DNA from: G963662655 sp963665015
GTDB lineage: Bacteria > Cloacimonadota > Cloacimonadia > Cloacimonadales > JAIOQZ01
Length of the DNA stretch: 64,000 nucleotides
Direction: 5' to 3'
Assembly: GCA_963665015.2 (NCBI GenBank)
Contig: CAXXSY010000003.1
Span: 186,001-250,000, forward strand
Shown: positions 52,757 to 62,992 of the stretch, piece by piece
Numbering within the stretch: position 1 is the first letter of the stretch
Layout: the number at the start of each line of letters is the position of its first letter
Program-made: the position numbers and the translations under genes
The notes under the pieces: generated by a model
What the model saw: only the letters and a program-made list of their open reading frames with translations
Databases searched by the model: none
What the model was told of the DNA's origin: nothing

Positions 52757-54343
52757 ATGACCATGATCTATATAGATGGACGATCACTGAAACTGGAGGA
52801 GATTCATCGCGTTGCGCGGGAACGGGAAGAGATCACACTCACCGATGAAGCGAAACAGCGCGTGCTTCACTGCCGCGAGGAAGTCGATCGTATTATTCGA
52901 GACAAGAAGGTCGTTTACGGGATCAACACCGGATTCGGCGCGCTCAAGGACAAGCGCATCCCGGCCGACAAGCTCAAACAGCTTCAGCGTAACCTGATTA
53001 TCAGCCACTCCACGGGCGTGGGAAAATACCTTCCGGTGGAGGCCGTGCGCGCCATGATGCTACTACGGATCAACTCTCTGGCAAGCGGATTCTCGGGCAT
53101 CCGGCTGAACACGCTGCAAACTCTGATCGACATGCTCAATGGGGGCGTCCATCCCGCCGTACCCGAACAGGGGTCCGTCGGCGCGAGCGGCGATCTGGCT
53201 CCGCTTTCGCACATCGCACTGGTGCTTTCCCGCGACGAGGATAACGACTGCGACGATTGCAGCGGACGGGTGATCGTCGAAGAAAATCTTCATCGCGACG
53301 ACTACCGCATTCGCACGATTTCCGGCAACGAAGCCATGAAGAAAGCCGGTATCGAGCGCGTGGTGCTGGACGCGAAGGAAGGTCTGGCGCTCAACAATGG
53401 CACGAACATGATGACCGCGGTTGCCGTACTGGCGGTATGCGACGCGCGCACGCTCCTGAACAACGCGGTAAAAATCTTCACGGCGTCGCTGGAAGCGCTG
53501 CGCGGCGTTTCCGACGCTTTCCATCCGCGCATCCACGAACTTCGAAGGCAACAAGGTCAGCAGCTCATCGCGCAGCAGGTGCGGGAGTGCTTCGAAGGCA
53601 GCAAGCTGATCGATTCGCGACAGGGCGAGGTGCAGGACAGCTATTCCCTGCGCTGCTTCCCGCAGGTCGTGGGACCCATCAAGGCGACCATTGACCTGGT
53701 GGCGCCCATCATCGAACGGGAAGCCAACGCGGTAACCGACAACCCGCTTATTATCCCGGACGCCGAAGACGGTAAGACCTTCCTCTCGGGCGGGAACTTC
53801 CATGGCGAGCCCATCGCCCTGGCCAGCGACTACATGAAGATCGCCATGGCGGAACTGGGCAACATCTCCGAGCGGCGCATCTTCAAGCTCACCTCCCAGT
53901 ACATCAGCCACGGTCTGCCCAGTATGCTGACCAGCGATCCGGGACTCCAGAGCGGCGTGATGATCCTTCAATACACCGCGGCGGCGCTCGCGTCCGAAAA
54001 CAAGGTTCTCGCCCACCCGGCGTGCGTTGATTCGATCCCCACCAGCGAGGATATGGAAGACCACGTTTCGATGGGGCCGATCTCGGCACGGCAGTTCCGC
54101 GAAATTCTGGAAAACGTGAAGCGAATCATCGCCATCGAGTACATCACGGCCTGCCAGGCACTGGATATGCGCCTGCGCATCGACAAGGAATTCCAAGACA
54201 TGTCGGCGGAAGAGCTTTTCGGCAAGGAAACCTTGCGAATCTACAAGAAGCTGCGCGAGAAGGGCGTGGAATTCTGGGAGACGGACAAGGTGGCGTACAT
54301 CGACATCGAAAAGGCGCTGGAACTGCTGAATGATGAGCTATAA
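52757..54343 (+). CDS. hutH: Histidine ammonia-lyase
   Basis: Converts histidine to urocanate and ammonia. 528 residues (usual length ~510). MIO triad Ala143-Ser144-Gly145 in VGASGDLAPLSH, Tyr in VVYGINTGFG, selectivity pair SH in IISHSTGVG, and the diagnostic YTAAALASENKVLAHPACVD plus EDHVSMG of true histidine lyases, including the Glu that contacts imidazole. No other histidine-degradation gene (hutU, hutI, hutG) is nearby. An ATG two codons downstream is an alternative start. Followed after 23 bases by the rRNA methyltransferase start. Confidence 0.9.
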   Translation: MTMIYIDGRSLKLEEIHRVAREREEITLTDEAKQRVLHCREEVDRIIRDKKVVYGINTGFGALKDKRIPADKLKQLQRNLIISHSTGVGKYLPVEAVRAMMLLRINSLASGFSGIRLNTLQTLIDMLNGGVHPAVPEQGSVGASGDLAPLSHIALVLSRDEDNDCDDCSGRVIVEENLHRDDYRIRTISGNEAMKKAGIERVVLDAKEGLALNNGTNMMTAVAVLAVCDARTLLNNAVKIFTASLEALRGVSDAFHPRIHELRRQQGQQLIAQQVRECFEGSKLIDSRQGEVQDSYSLRCFPQVVGPIKATIDLVAPIIEREANAVTDNPLIIPDAEDGKTFLSGGNFHGEPIALASDYMKIAMAELGNISERRIFKLTSQYISHGLPSMLTSDPGLQSGVMILQYTAAALASENKVLAHPACVDSIPTSEDMEDHVSMGPISARQFREILENVKRIIAIEYITACQALDMRLRIDKEFQDMSAEELFGKETLRIYKKLREKGVEFWETDKVAYIDIEKALELLNDEL

Positions 54344-54366
54344 ACGACGTGGACGGTAATCAGACA

Positions 54367-55515
54367 ATGCACCACTATCAACAGTTTCACACGTGGTTCG
54401 GGCTGGTTGCGGGAGGCATGGAGTATCTCGCCGTGTTCGAACTCGAAGAACTGGGCGCCCACGATATCCGGCAGCAACAGCGTGGCGTGCTCTTCAAGGC
54501 GGACATGGGCACGATGTACCGCATTGTCTATCACACACGGCTCATGACGCGCGTACTGGGCACCATCAGTACGTTCAGTTGCCACGATACCGACTACCTT
54601 TACAAGAAAGCCCTCACGATGGACTGGCGGGAATTCATCGGTCCGGATCAGAGCTTCATGATTCTGCACCACGCCGCCAACAGCAATATCCAGCACTCGC
54701 AGTTCGCCGCGCTACGGCTCAAGGACGCCATCGTCGATCAACTGCGCGAGCGCTATCCCGAGCGACCATCCATCGACCGCGACAACCCCGATGTCACGCT
54801 GCATCTGGCGATCCACAACAACCGTGCCACGATCAGCATCGACTGTGCGGGATTCTCGCTCAACAAGCGTGGATACAGAACGCAGAACGTCCAGGCACCC
54901 ATGCGGGAGACCCTCGCGGCAGCGCTGGTGAGGCTGTCGGGATGGGACGGCAAACACACCTTTTACGATCCCTTTTGCGGCGGCGGAACCATCCTCGCCG
55001 AAGCGCTGATGCACTATTGCCGGATTCCAGCCTCATACTTGAACGACCGCTTCGGATTCATGCAACTGCCGGACTACGATCCCGCGCTGTGGGAAAAGGT
55101 GAAGGCCGAGGTCAACATCCGCGAACTGCCCGAAGGATTGATCTCCGGCAGCGATGTCGATCCGAGAGCAATCGAGGCATGTCGGCAAAACTTCTCCCGA
55201 CTACCGTTCGGTGACCGGATTGGCCTCAAGCAGATCGATTTCCGGGATATGAAATCCTTGCCGGGCGTGACGATTGTCACCAATCCGCCTTACGGTGTGC
55301 GATTGAAGAAAGCGGATACCGAACAATTGTATAAAGATTTCGGACAATACATCCGCAAGAGCTGCCCCGGCGGCAACATCCATGTGTTCAGCTCGGATCA
55401 GGAACTCCTGAAATGCATGAACCTGCGCCCCCGCTGGAAGAAACAGATCAACAATGGCGGATTGGAAGGTTGGTTCTACCGGATGCTGGTATTCGATAGG
55501 ACGGAAAGATTATAG
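54367..55515 (+). CDS. THUMP-domain RNA N2-guanine methyltransferase (RlmL N-terminal type)
   Basis: SAM-dependent methyltransferase of 382 residues from ATG 54367; a GTG at 54349 in the same frame is an alternative. An N-terminal ferredoxin-like/THUMP region (~10-160) leads into a Rossmann methyltransferase with DPFCGGGTILAEAL (SAM) and TNPPYGVRL (the NPPY catalytic motif for exocyclic amines). Matches the part of RlmKL that makes m2G in 23S rRNA, without the second RlmK domain. It shares a transcript with hutH, probably by chance of position. Confidence 0.85.
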   Translation: MHHYQQFHTWFGLVAGGMEYLAVFELEELGAHDIRQQQRGVLFKADMGTMYRIVYHTRLMTRVLGTISTFSCHDTDYLYKKALTMDWREFIGPDQSFMILHHAANSNIQHSQFAALRLKDAIVDQLRERYPERPSIDRDNPDVTLHLAIHNNRATISIDCAGFSLNKRGYRTQNVQAPMRETLAAALVRLSGWDGKHTFYDPFCGGGTILAEALMHYCRIPASYLNDRFGFMQLPDYDPALWEKVKAEVNIRELPEGLISGSDVDPRAIEACRQNFSRLPFGDRIGLKQIDFRDMKSLPGVTIVTNPPYGVRLKKADTEQLYKDFGQYIRKSCPGGNIHVFSSDQELLKCMNLRPRWKKQINNGGLEGWFYRMLVFDRTERL

Positions 55516-55561
55516 AATTAATGATTTAATTTGTGAATCGATTAGCAAAATCAACATTGAT

Positions 55562-56101
55562 TTACTTCGCAATATGTTTATAGTACAATGTGTCCTCAAA
55601 ACGAAATTCCAGCATATTTTCTGGAGTGTCATGACAATCCTCGGGCTGAGATACAGTGCTTCGTTTAGGACTCTTCGAGTCACGTAAAGAAACATATCGA
55701 TATTCGTAATTTTGAAGAAACTCATCCTTTTTCCAGAATGTAGCTCCTATATCCTGGCAAAATCCCATAAAACATCTTGCTCCATGCATTTGTTGCATAA
55801 CCTCTGTTTTACGGTAGCTCTTGCTCTTTAGTTCAATAATAATGATCTTCTTCAGTCGGGGATTAATGATAATGTAATCAGCCCTTTTGCACTCGTTATT
55901 GGCCCCCTTGAATATCCGATCACATTTGTAACGGTCATCCAAATTTATCACGATAGAATCTGTGGGAATATCTCTTACCTCTATAGTATAGCCAGAGACT
56001 TGCTTTTCTCGGAGTACGACGACGGGCTTTCCGCAAATGGTTTCAATTGTTTCCCGTGCTTCAGCTTTTATAAGGTTATCGAGTATTTCATAATCATTCA
56101 T
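55562..56101 (-). CDS. PD-(D/E)XK nuclease-like effector beside an ATPase
   Basis: 179 residues from ATG 56101; a GTG at 56113 overlaps the ATPase stop and is a second option. The core ADYIIINPRLKKIIIIELKS contains Asp and ELK in the spacing of PD-(D/E)XK nucleases, followed by a helix with Gln (VMQQMHGA). No family recognised beyond the fold. The AT-rich codon use and immediate overlap with the ATPase gene indicate a single two-gene unit. Likely DNA- or RNA-cutting effector in a defence system; the nuclease call is inference from the motif. Confidence 0.65.
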   Translation of the reverse strand: MNDYEILDNLIKAEARETIETICGKPVVVLREKQVSGYTIEVRDIPTDSIVINLDDRYKCDRIFKGANNECKRADYIIINPRLKKIIIIELKSKSYRKTEVMQQMHGARCFMGFCQDIGATFWKKDEFLQNYEYRYVSLRDSKSPKRSTVSQPEDCHDTPENMLEFRFEDTLYYKHIAK

Positions 56102-56105
56102 GGTG

Positions 56106-57485
56106 TTATTCACCCCATGTTATTTCATCCTGGATACGATTCATATTGTTGATAGTACTGTCAAAACTTTTCATCTCTATTCCGTATTTCTCATCTATCT
56201 TTGCGGGAATGAAAGTTAAACATCTTGATCTTCGTGTATTTCCTGTAGCCTTAATTAGGGCTTTGTCAGCGATATACGCTCGTACTTTTTCTGCATCAAG
56301 CATTTCTTCCTGCTTATATCCGTTTTTCTCTGCAATTCCTTTAAGTCTTTTGTCGTTCTGGTTCAACATGATCATAGTATTGAATTCACGAATGAAATAA
56401 TCACTGTGGGTGGTAATGAATACCTTGATGCCGACGTTAATTAATCGTACGAATAAACGAGACAGGCGACGCTGATTCTCGGGATGAAGATTTAGCTCTG
56501 GTTCGTCAATCATCAATAGATCCCCTTTTTTTGCCACATGTCGAAGATAGAAATTCATATATAACAATGACTTGACGGAGCTTGAGCTTTCATTCATTAT
56601 GAGACGGATATTTGTCTTTTTCGGAACAAAATATAGCTGGCCTCTTTTCGCAACATATTCACCGCCAATGAGGTCAGAAAAATCATTGAGTATTCCACTG
56701 TGATTCTGCGCAATATAGCTCTCATTCTTTGTTGACTCTTCAAGACTTCTTGTAAAGTCAACATTCCTCGTTACAGGCATGGCATAAGTTGAGTAAGTTT
56801 TTAAAAGAAGGTCCATTGGGTCTATGCCGTTTTCTTGTTTTGCCATTTCTTCAAGTAGTCTATTTCTAGCAAAATCCAGTTCATTTCTGAAGATTGCTGC
56901 TCCAGTTCTTTCTGTGCTGGAAATTTGCGCCCTTGGGAATGTGAGTCCAAATAAAACGTCTTTCAGTGAATCGCCAATCATTTGAGCAATGTAATTCACG
57001 GGTATTCTGATCGACTCTTTTTCCACAAGCAAAGATACGGTAATGATTGGAGAGTCCCCTTTTCTTTCTATAGCAAAGAGTTGATTTCTCATTGTTCCTG
57101 AGCTATACTGATAATCTTGCCTTGTTTTCAGGTCACTTTCATTCATCTCGATACGAAATGATGTGTCAGCAAAAAGTTTCTTTGCTGAAGAAAATACCTG
57201 TGAAATTTCTCTAGAAAAGCGCACACAGGCTCTGTCAAGAATTTCTTGCGCATTTTTTATATAGTTATGAATATCTAATCCTATTGTGCCTTCAGAAAGT
57301 AGCTTTTGTATTTTTTGGTGATCAACATGGATTGATAGAGATTCTTTCCACAAAGTCAGGAAACCATATAATGCGTATGTTGCATAAGTCTTACCGCAAT
57401 TGTTCTTTCCGCAAATGATCGTAAGATCGCCGAGAGTAAATTCAGCCTGTTTGAGGGGACCGAGGTTTTTAACCATTACTTTCAT
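56106..57485 (-). CDS. OLD/RecF-like AAA ATPase of a two-gene defence-type module
   Basis: 459 residues. Walker A GKNNCGKTYATYALYG at ~26, and the Walker B and D-loop region LLMIDEPELNLHPENQRRL followed by TTHSDYFIREFN, the signature of AAA_15/AAA_21 (OLD and Abi-type) ATPases. The middle is a long helical insertion. Unlike OLD proteins it lacks a TOPRIM nuclease domain at the C terminus; the separate nuclease gene downstream could supply the cutting activity. The start has GGAAGGAG upstream. AT-rich compared with both flanks, suggesting horizontal gain. Related in plan to PARIS, Septu and Abi modules but not a clear match to any of them. Confidence 0.8.
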   Translation of the reverse strand: MKVMVKNLGPLKQAEFTLGDLTIICGKNNCGKTYATYALYGFLTLWKESLSIHVDHQKIQKLLSEGTIGLDIHNYIKNAQEILDRACVRFSREISQVFSSAKKLFADTSFRIEMNESDLKTRQDYQYSSGTMRNQLFAIERKGDSPIITVSLLVEKESIRIPVNYIAQMIGDSLKDVLFGLTFPRAQISSTERTGAAIFRNELDFARNRLLEEMAKQENGIDPMDLLLKTYSTYAMPVTRNVDFTRSLEESTKNESYIAQNHSGILNDFSDLIGGEYVAKRGQLYFVPKKTNIRLIMNESSSSVKSLLYMNFYLRHVAKKGDLLMIDEPELNLHPENQRRLSRLFVRLINVGIKVFITTHSDYFIREFNTMIMLNQNDKRLKGIAEKNGYKQEEMLDAEKVRAYIADKALIKATGNTRRSRCLTFIPAKIDEKYGIEMKSFDSTINNMNRIQDEITWGE

Positions 57486-57558
57486 GAAAGTCTCCTTCCT
57501 TTGGCATATTTTTCTTATATGCTCTATCTGGAGTCAAGTAATTTCAGGGAACCGTCTG

Positions 57559-57906
57559 TCATCGATACAGAAAATAGGTAACAATCTCGGCTGCGACCAG
57601 TACCGCGAGGGCGATAACGACCACCAGCTTGAATTTCTTCTGCGCCGGAGGCAGGTCGCTCCATCGGGGCTTGTCTTTCCACTTCTTCCGATTCACGAAT
57701 CCGATGATCATGTAGAGCAATCCGAGCCCCATCAGCGGGTAGTTCGTCTCGGGAATTCCGACGACCATGATGGCGATCCCGATGACGAACAGGCTGCGGA
57801 AGTTGGGCGTTTGCTTGATGCCTTTGATCCGCATGATGACGATAACGGCGAGTAGTGCGACGAGCAGCGCGGCCGCAAGGACGGTGAGAATCCAGGATAC
57901 TGTCAT
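57559..57906 (-). CDS. Small three-helix membrane protein
   Basis: 115 residues from ATG 57906 (MTVSWILTVL), with CAGGAG six bases upstream; the longer upstream frame is not supported. Hydrophobic segments at about 5-25, 35-60 and 90-112, with a basic loop (RKKWKDKPRW) between the last two. No family recognised. GC-rich like the host genome, so not part of the ATPase/nuclease unit. Confidence 0.65.
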   Translation of the reverse strand: MTVSWILTVLAAALLVALLAVIVIMRIKGIKQTPNFRSLFVIGIAIMVVGIPETNYPLMGLGLLYMIIGFVNRKKWKDKPRWSDLPPAQKKFKLVVVIALAVLVAAEIVTYFLYR

Positions 57907-58059
57907 GGTGTTCTCCTGCGTTTGTTGTTGCTTGCATGCATGATGAAGAATTCGGCAGGTACCCGTCAAATTATTTCTGTGCTCACGAATTTCCTGCGAG
58001 AAAATCATCCCGGAATGTATCTATTTTGTGGGCGTGCATGAAATTGCGAAAGAAATTAA

Positions 58060-58088
58060 TTGACTGTCATTCGATTCGGTGCAAAAAT
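58060..58088 (+). promoter_or_regulatory. Candidate promoter of the beta-helix protein gene
   Basis: TTGACT (58060-58065), 17 bases, AAAAAT (58083-58088), then a leader of about 40 bases and the ribosome site GGAGG before ATG 58136. Confidence 0.45.
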
Positions 58089-58135
58089 AGATAAAAATCC
58101 ATAATCTTGAACGATATGAGGAAGCGGAGGTTATT

Positions 58136-61100
58136 ATGAGCGAAGGACGAAGGGTATTCTCGATTGTTTTAATCATGCTGGCTATCACTGTGCTCTCGGC
58201 AGTCGATCATTCCGGTACAATCGGCACAGAAACTTGGGTCGGCGGTTATACCCACTATATACTGGACAACGTAACCGTTCCGGACGGAGAAACTCTGACG
58301 ATCGAAGCGGGTGCCACGGTCGCGTTTTCGATCAATAAATCGCTTGTCATTAATGGACGACTGATCGCCGATGGAACGTCACTCGGCGAGATTACCTTCA
58401 CTTCGGGATCTTTCACGCCCCAGGCAGGCGACTGGGACCAGATCCAATTCATCGGATGTGATGCGGGAACGACTCTCGACCACTGCGTATTCGAGTACGG
58501 CGGAACCGGAAACGGCATGATTTTGATCCACAACTGTGCGGACAATATATCATTCAGCAATAGCTCGTTTTCCCATGCGATCGGAAGTGGCGTTTATCTG
58601 TGGGACCAGAGCACATCGCCATCGGAACCTTCTTTCAGTAACTGCAGCTTCAACAGCAACAGCAACTACGGTCTCGAATCGGGTACCAGCCTCTCGCTTC
58701 CGTACATCTACAACTGCTCGTTTACCAACAATACCATGTACGGGGCTTCGGTGTTTGCCAGCGGTCTGAAACGGGTCTCCGGAACGATCGGGATGTCCGG
58801 GAACGGATATAACGTAATCCTGGTTTCCGGTAACAGCATCGATACCGGAACGTGGAACAACGTCGGTGTTCCGTTTTACATGAACGGAAACGTCACCATC
58901 CCCGACGGCAACACCCTCACAATTCAGGCGGGGTGCGATCTCCGCTTCACGGGCGCGTACTACATTATGGTCTATGGAGCGCTGATCGCGGACGGTACGC
59001 CGGGCAGTCACATCGTCTTCACGACCGCTATCGGGGCTATCTGGAACAGCATCCAATTCATCAATTCCGATCCGGGATCGGTTCTCGACTATTGCGACCT
59101 TTCGTACGGCGGCTCCTCGGGATCGACCATCTATTTCAACAACACCTCCAACGACGTGAATATATCGAACTGCACGATAAACAACAGCCACTCCAGCGGC
59201 ATCCACCTTTACGACTACAATGCTACACCATCGTCGCCCACCATAACCAATACGACAATCGAGAATTGTATCGGTAAAGGAATCGACTGCTCCGGCGGTA
59301 CTTCGCTTCCCTGGATATCCAATTGTACCTTCAACAACAACAGCGACTTTGCAATGAGCATTTTTGCGAACGGGTACGACAGGCTCTCCGGAAACATCAC
59401 CGGCACCGGTAACGGCACGCAGGGTATCCTGGTACTGAGCGGGGCAATCGGCACCGGCACCTGGCTCACCTTCGATCTTCCCTTCTACATGCACGGAGCC
59501 TCTACGATTCCGGACGGCAACACGCTAACCATCGAACCCGGAACGCAATTCAAGTTTCTTGCGAACACGAGTTTGAAAATCGAGGGAGCCCTGGTCGCAA
59601 ACGGCACCGAATCGGAACATATCGTCTTTACCTCGGCAAGCGCGACGCCGGCGCCCGGTGACTGGAAATATCTGTACTTCTATCGTGCGGATGCGGGAAC
59701 CTCTCTCTCATGGTGCGATATCCTCTACTCGGGAGGAAGCTACGGAAACCTATATATGCACGGTTGTCCGAACAACATCACCTTCACGAACTGCAACATC
59801 TCCTACTCCGAATCGAACGGTGTTCTGATACACGATTACTATGAGGCAACCTCGAATCCCACCTTCACGAACTGCCAGTTCAACAACAATCTCGGAGTTG
59901 GCATCGACACATGGCATGCCGTGTCTTTACCGGAAATAATCGATTGTGCGTTCCATGACAACGGCATGTATCCATTGAAGCTGTGGGCTTCGGGGCTCCA
60001 CCTGGTGAGCGGAACGCTCGATATGGGCGGAAACAGCCCCGACGGTATTTATCTCTACGGAAACGAGGTCAATACATGTACCTGGCCCAATTGGGGCGCT
60101 CCCTACTATATTGGCGGAACAATAACCGTTAACGACGGACAGACCCTGACCATCGAAGCGGGTAACGAGTTTTTATTTACCAACACCTACGAAATCTACG
60201 TCTTGGGCTGCCTCGTCGCGGACGGTACGCCCGAAGAACATATCGTCTTCACTTCCGCGCAGGAAACACCGTCTCCGGGAGACTGGAGTTATCTGCGATT
60301 CTATCAGGCGGAGGCGGGTGTATTGCTCGACTACTGCGATCTTTCTTACGGCGGTTTCAGCACCACCAGTGTCTATATCCACGGCTGTCCGAATGAATTC
60401 ACCATCTCGAACTGCACATTCTCCCACAGCGCCGCGGATGGTATCTTCCTTCACGATTACTACGAGGCCGTTTCGAGCCCGACGATCTCGAATTGCTCGT
60501 TCACCGATAACGCCGGATTTGGCCTCAACGCCGGGAACGGCCCATCCTATCCCTACATCGCGGACTGCACGTTTCAGAACAACGGCTCTTACGCAATGAA
60601 GCTGTGGGCATGCGCGATCGATAGGCTTTCCGGCTCAATTATGATCAACGGCAACAGCCCCGACGGTATTCAGGTACTGGGAGGAAGCGTCAGCACAGGT
60701 ACATGGCACAATTACAATGTTCCTTATTACCTTTCGGAAGACATTGCGGTGGTCGATGGCGAGACCCTGACGCTCGAACCGGGAATCGAACTCCTGTTCC
60801 TCGGGTTGTACTATTTTCGCGTCGAAGGTGCGCTGATCGCAGACGGAACACCGGAAGGCCATATCCTGTTCTCCTCGGCGCAAAATCCTCCAGCTCCGGG
60901 CAACTGGCGTTACATTTATCTCAATCAGGCCGACGAAGGAACGATCTTCGACTATTGCGACATTTCCTATGGCGGTTCGAACAACGGAATGATCTATATC
61001 CACAACGGACCGAACAACTTCCCGATGACCAACTGCAACATCACCCACAGCGGGGCCGCCGGTGTCCGTCTCAACGACGACTATGCCGCAAGCTCGCATC

Positions 61101-62992
61101 CGACGCTCGAAAACTGCGTTATCAGCGACAACACCCTCTACGGTATCGATTGCAGTTCGGGTGGCTCCAATCCGGAAATCATCGATTGCACCATCACCGG
61201 AAACGGAAGCGCACCATTATATATCTGGGCATACACGATCAATCGGATCAATGCGGGAACCAGTCTCCTGAGCAACGGTCAGGAATGGATCCGCGTCATC
61301 GGCAGCAATGTCGGCAACGCCACCTTCCGGAACTTCGGTATCCCCTACAGCTTCAGCGGTACCTGCAACGTAAACGACGGAGCGATACTCACCATCGAGC
61401 CGGGAACCGAACTCCGGTTCGACGACGGAACCGGACTCAACACCTTGGGCGCACTGATTGCCAACGGCACCGCAAGCGAACCGATCATCTTTACCACCAC
61501 AATGACGACGCCAGCGCCGGGTGGATGGAGAGGACTCGCTTTCGACGGATGCGATACCGGCACCTCGCTGGACTATTGCAACGTCACCTACGGCGGCGAT
61601 TGCGGTGCAGGTATCTATATCAATAACTCCTGCACAATCTCCATCGATCACGTCAATGTCTCCTGGAGTTCACAGGACGGTTTCTATTGCAGCGACTACT
61701 ACACAAGCCCATCCTCTGTGGTTGTTTCGAACACGACGGCGACGAACAACGCCCACTACGGTTTCGATCTGACCGGCGGTTTTACCAGTTTGGATATCTC
61801 GAATTGCACAGTCCAGGACAACGGCTATGCGCCGATACAACTTTTTGCAAATGAAGTGCCCGGGCTGAACGGACCCTTCACATTCGGTGGTAACGGAGAA
61901 GAACGGATTGTCGTCACGAGTGGAAGCATCGGCACCTGTACATGGTATAACTTCGGAATTCCCTATCATCTGACTTCGGACAATTCGGTGACGGACAACA
62001 ACACGTTGACCATCGAACCCGGGTGCTCGCTGCTCTTCGACAACGGATTGCGACTATCGGTTTTCGGTAATATGATCGCCGAAGGAACCGAGACCGAACG
62101 CATCACCTTCGATTCAGCGTCAAATGAGCCGGCGGCCGGAAACTGGAGAGGCGTCTATCTGAACGAATGCTCGGGCGCGTGCAGCTTCGACTACTGCGAT
62201 TTCGCCCACGCCGGATCGAACGAAGCGCTTCTCGAGATCAGGAGCGACGTTGACGCCACGGTCTCCAACAGCACCTTCAGCCACAGCGCGAACAACGGAA
62301 TCACGATCAACGACAACTACGCGAACTTCAGCTCGGTAACGGTTACCGGGTGTGAAATCCAGTACGCCGCGCAATACGGTATCAGCATCCAGCACACGGG
62401 GTATCACCATATCGAACACTGTTATCTGCACGACTGCCGGACGGGCCTCTACTGCTCTCACAGCACCAACTACCTGACACCGTGCAATGTCGTCACCGGA
62501 AACAGCGAATACGGTATCCTGCTTGTCGATAACGCCAACCTGGTGTTTGGCGGAGACGCGGACCACTGGAACGATATCCACGACAACGGTATCTACAACC
62601 TCTACAACGGCAATATCGATATCAACGCCGGGTACGTCTATTGGGGCACGACCGACGCTTCCGCAATCGAAGCGTCCATCTTCCACGAGCCGGACAACAG
62701 CTCCCTGGGGCTGGTCAACTTCTGGCCATACATGGATCAAACGCACGAGCACCAGTACAACCAGTCGCTCGACACTCCGCAGGACGTCGCGATTGTCACA
62801 TCGGGAGGAGACGCCACCCTATCCTGGAGCGCGGTCCCGGGCGCGACTTTCTACCGCGTCTATTCCAGCGACGATCCCTACGCCGATTTCAGCCAGTGGA
62901 CCCTGCGGCAGGACAACATCAGCACCACCTCATGGATCGATCCGTTGACGCAAGCCGGAATCTTTTATCGGGTCGTGGCATGTTGTGAGTAG
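58136..62992 (+). CDS. Secreted right-handed beta-helix protein with seven modules
   Basis: 1618 residues, signal peptide (1-22), start supported by GGAGG five bases upstream. Seven modules of ~206 residues (DNA period 608-623 bases) each begin with a (V/I)xTGTW...PFY strand and PDG(N/E)TLTIEPG, and continue with short repeated turns such as NCSFxxN and DYCDLSYGG, the pattern of a right-handed beta-helix of the pectate-lyase/NosD type. The final ~75 residues are the FN3-like closing domain (GATFYRVYSSDDPY ... FYRVVACCE). No catalytic residues of a known lyase family seen. Likely a surface fibre that binds polysaccharide, or an adhesin. Confidence 0.82.
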   Translation: MSEGRRVFSIVLIMLAITVLSAVDHSGTIGTETWVGGYTHYILDNVTVPDGETLTIEAGATVAFSINKSLVINGRLIADGTSLGEITFTSGSFTPQAGDWDQIQFIGCDAGTTLDHCVFEYGGTGNGMILIHNCADNISFSNSSFSHAIGSGVYLWDQSTSPSEPSFSNCSFNSNSNYGLESGTSLSLPYIYNCSFTNNTMYGASVFASGLKRVSGTIGMSGNGYNVILVSGNSIDTGTWNNVGVPFYMNGNVTIPDGNTLTIQAGCDLRFTGAYYIMVYGALIADGTPGSHIVFTTAIGAIWNSIQFINSDPGSVLDYCDLSYGGSSGSTIYFNNTSNDVNISNCTINNSHSSGIHLYDYNATPSSPTITNTTIENCIGKGIDCSGGTSLPWISNCTFNNNSDFAMSIFANGYDRLSGNITGTGNGTQGILVLSGAIGTGTWLTFDLPFYMHGASTIPDGNTLTIEPGTQFKFLANTSLKIEGALVANGTESEHIVFTSASATPAPGDWKYLYFYRADAGTSLSWCDILYSGGSYGNLYMHGCPNNITFTNCNISYSESNGVLIHDYYEATSNPTFTNCQFNNNLGVGIDTWHAVSLPEIIDCAFHDNGMYPLKLWASGLHLVSGTLDMGGNSPDGIYLYGNEVNTCTWPNWGAPYYIGGTITVNDGQTLTIEAGNEFLFTNTYEIYVLGCLVADGTPEEHIVFTSAQETPSPGDWSYLRFYQAEAGVLLDYCDLSYGGFSTTSVYIHGCPNEFTISNCTFSHSAADGIFLHDYYEAVSSPTISNCSFTDNAGFGLNAGNGPSYPYIADCTFQNNGSYAMKLWACAIDRLSGSIMINGNSPDGIQVLGGSVSTGTWHNYNVPYYLSEDIAVVDGETLTLEPGIELLFLGLYYFRVEGALIADGTPEGHILFSSAQNPPAPGNWRYIYLNQADEGTIFDYCDISYGGSNNGMIYIHNGPNNFPMTNCNITHSGAAGVRLNDDYAASSHPTLENCVISDNTLYGIDCSSGGSNPEIIDCTITGNGSAPLYIWAYTINRINAGTSLLSNGQEWIRVIGSNVGNATFRNFGIPYSFSGTCNVNDGAILTIEPGTELRFDDGTGLNTLGALIANGTASEPIIFTTTMTTPAPGGWRGLAFDGCDTGTSLDYCNVTYGGDCGAGIYINNSCTISIDHVNVSWSSQDGFYCSDYYTSPSSVVVSNTTATNNAHYGFDLTGGFTSLDISNCTVQDNGYAPIQLFANEVPGLNGPFTFGGNGEERIVVTSGSIGTCTWYNFGIPYHLTSDNSVTDNNTLTIEPGCSLLFDNGLRLSVFGNMIAEGTETERITFDSASNEPAAGNWRGVYLNECSGACSFDYCDFAHAGSNEALLEIRSDVDATVSNSTFSHSANNGITINDNYANFSSVTVTGCEIQYAAQYGISIQHTGYHHIEHCYLHDCRTGLYCSHSTNYLTPCNVVTGNSEYGILLVDNANLVFGGDADHWNDIHDNGIYNLYNGNIDINAGYVYWGTTDASAIEASIFHEPDNSSLGLVNFWPYMDQTHEHQYNQSLDTPQDVAIVTSGGDATLSWSAVPGATFYRVYSSDDPYADFSQWTLRQDNISTTSWIDPLTQAGIFYRVVACCE

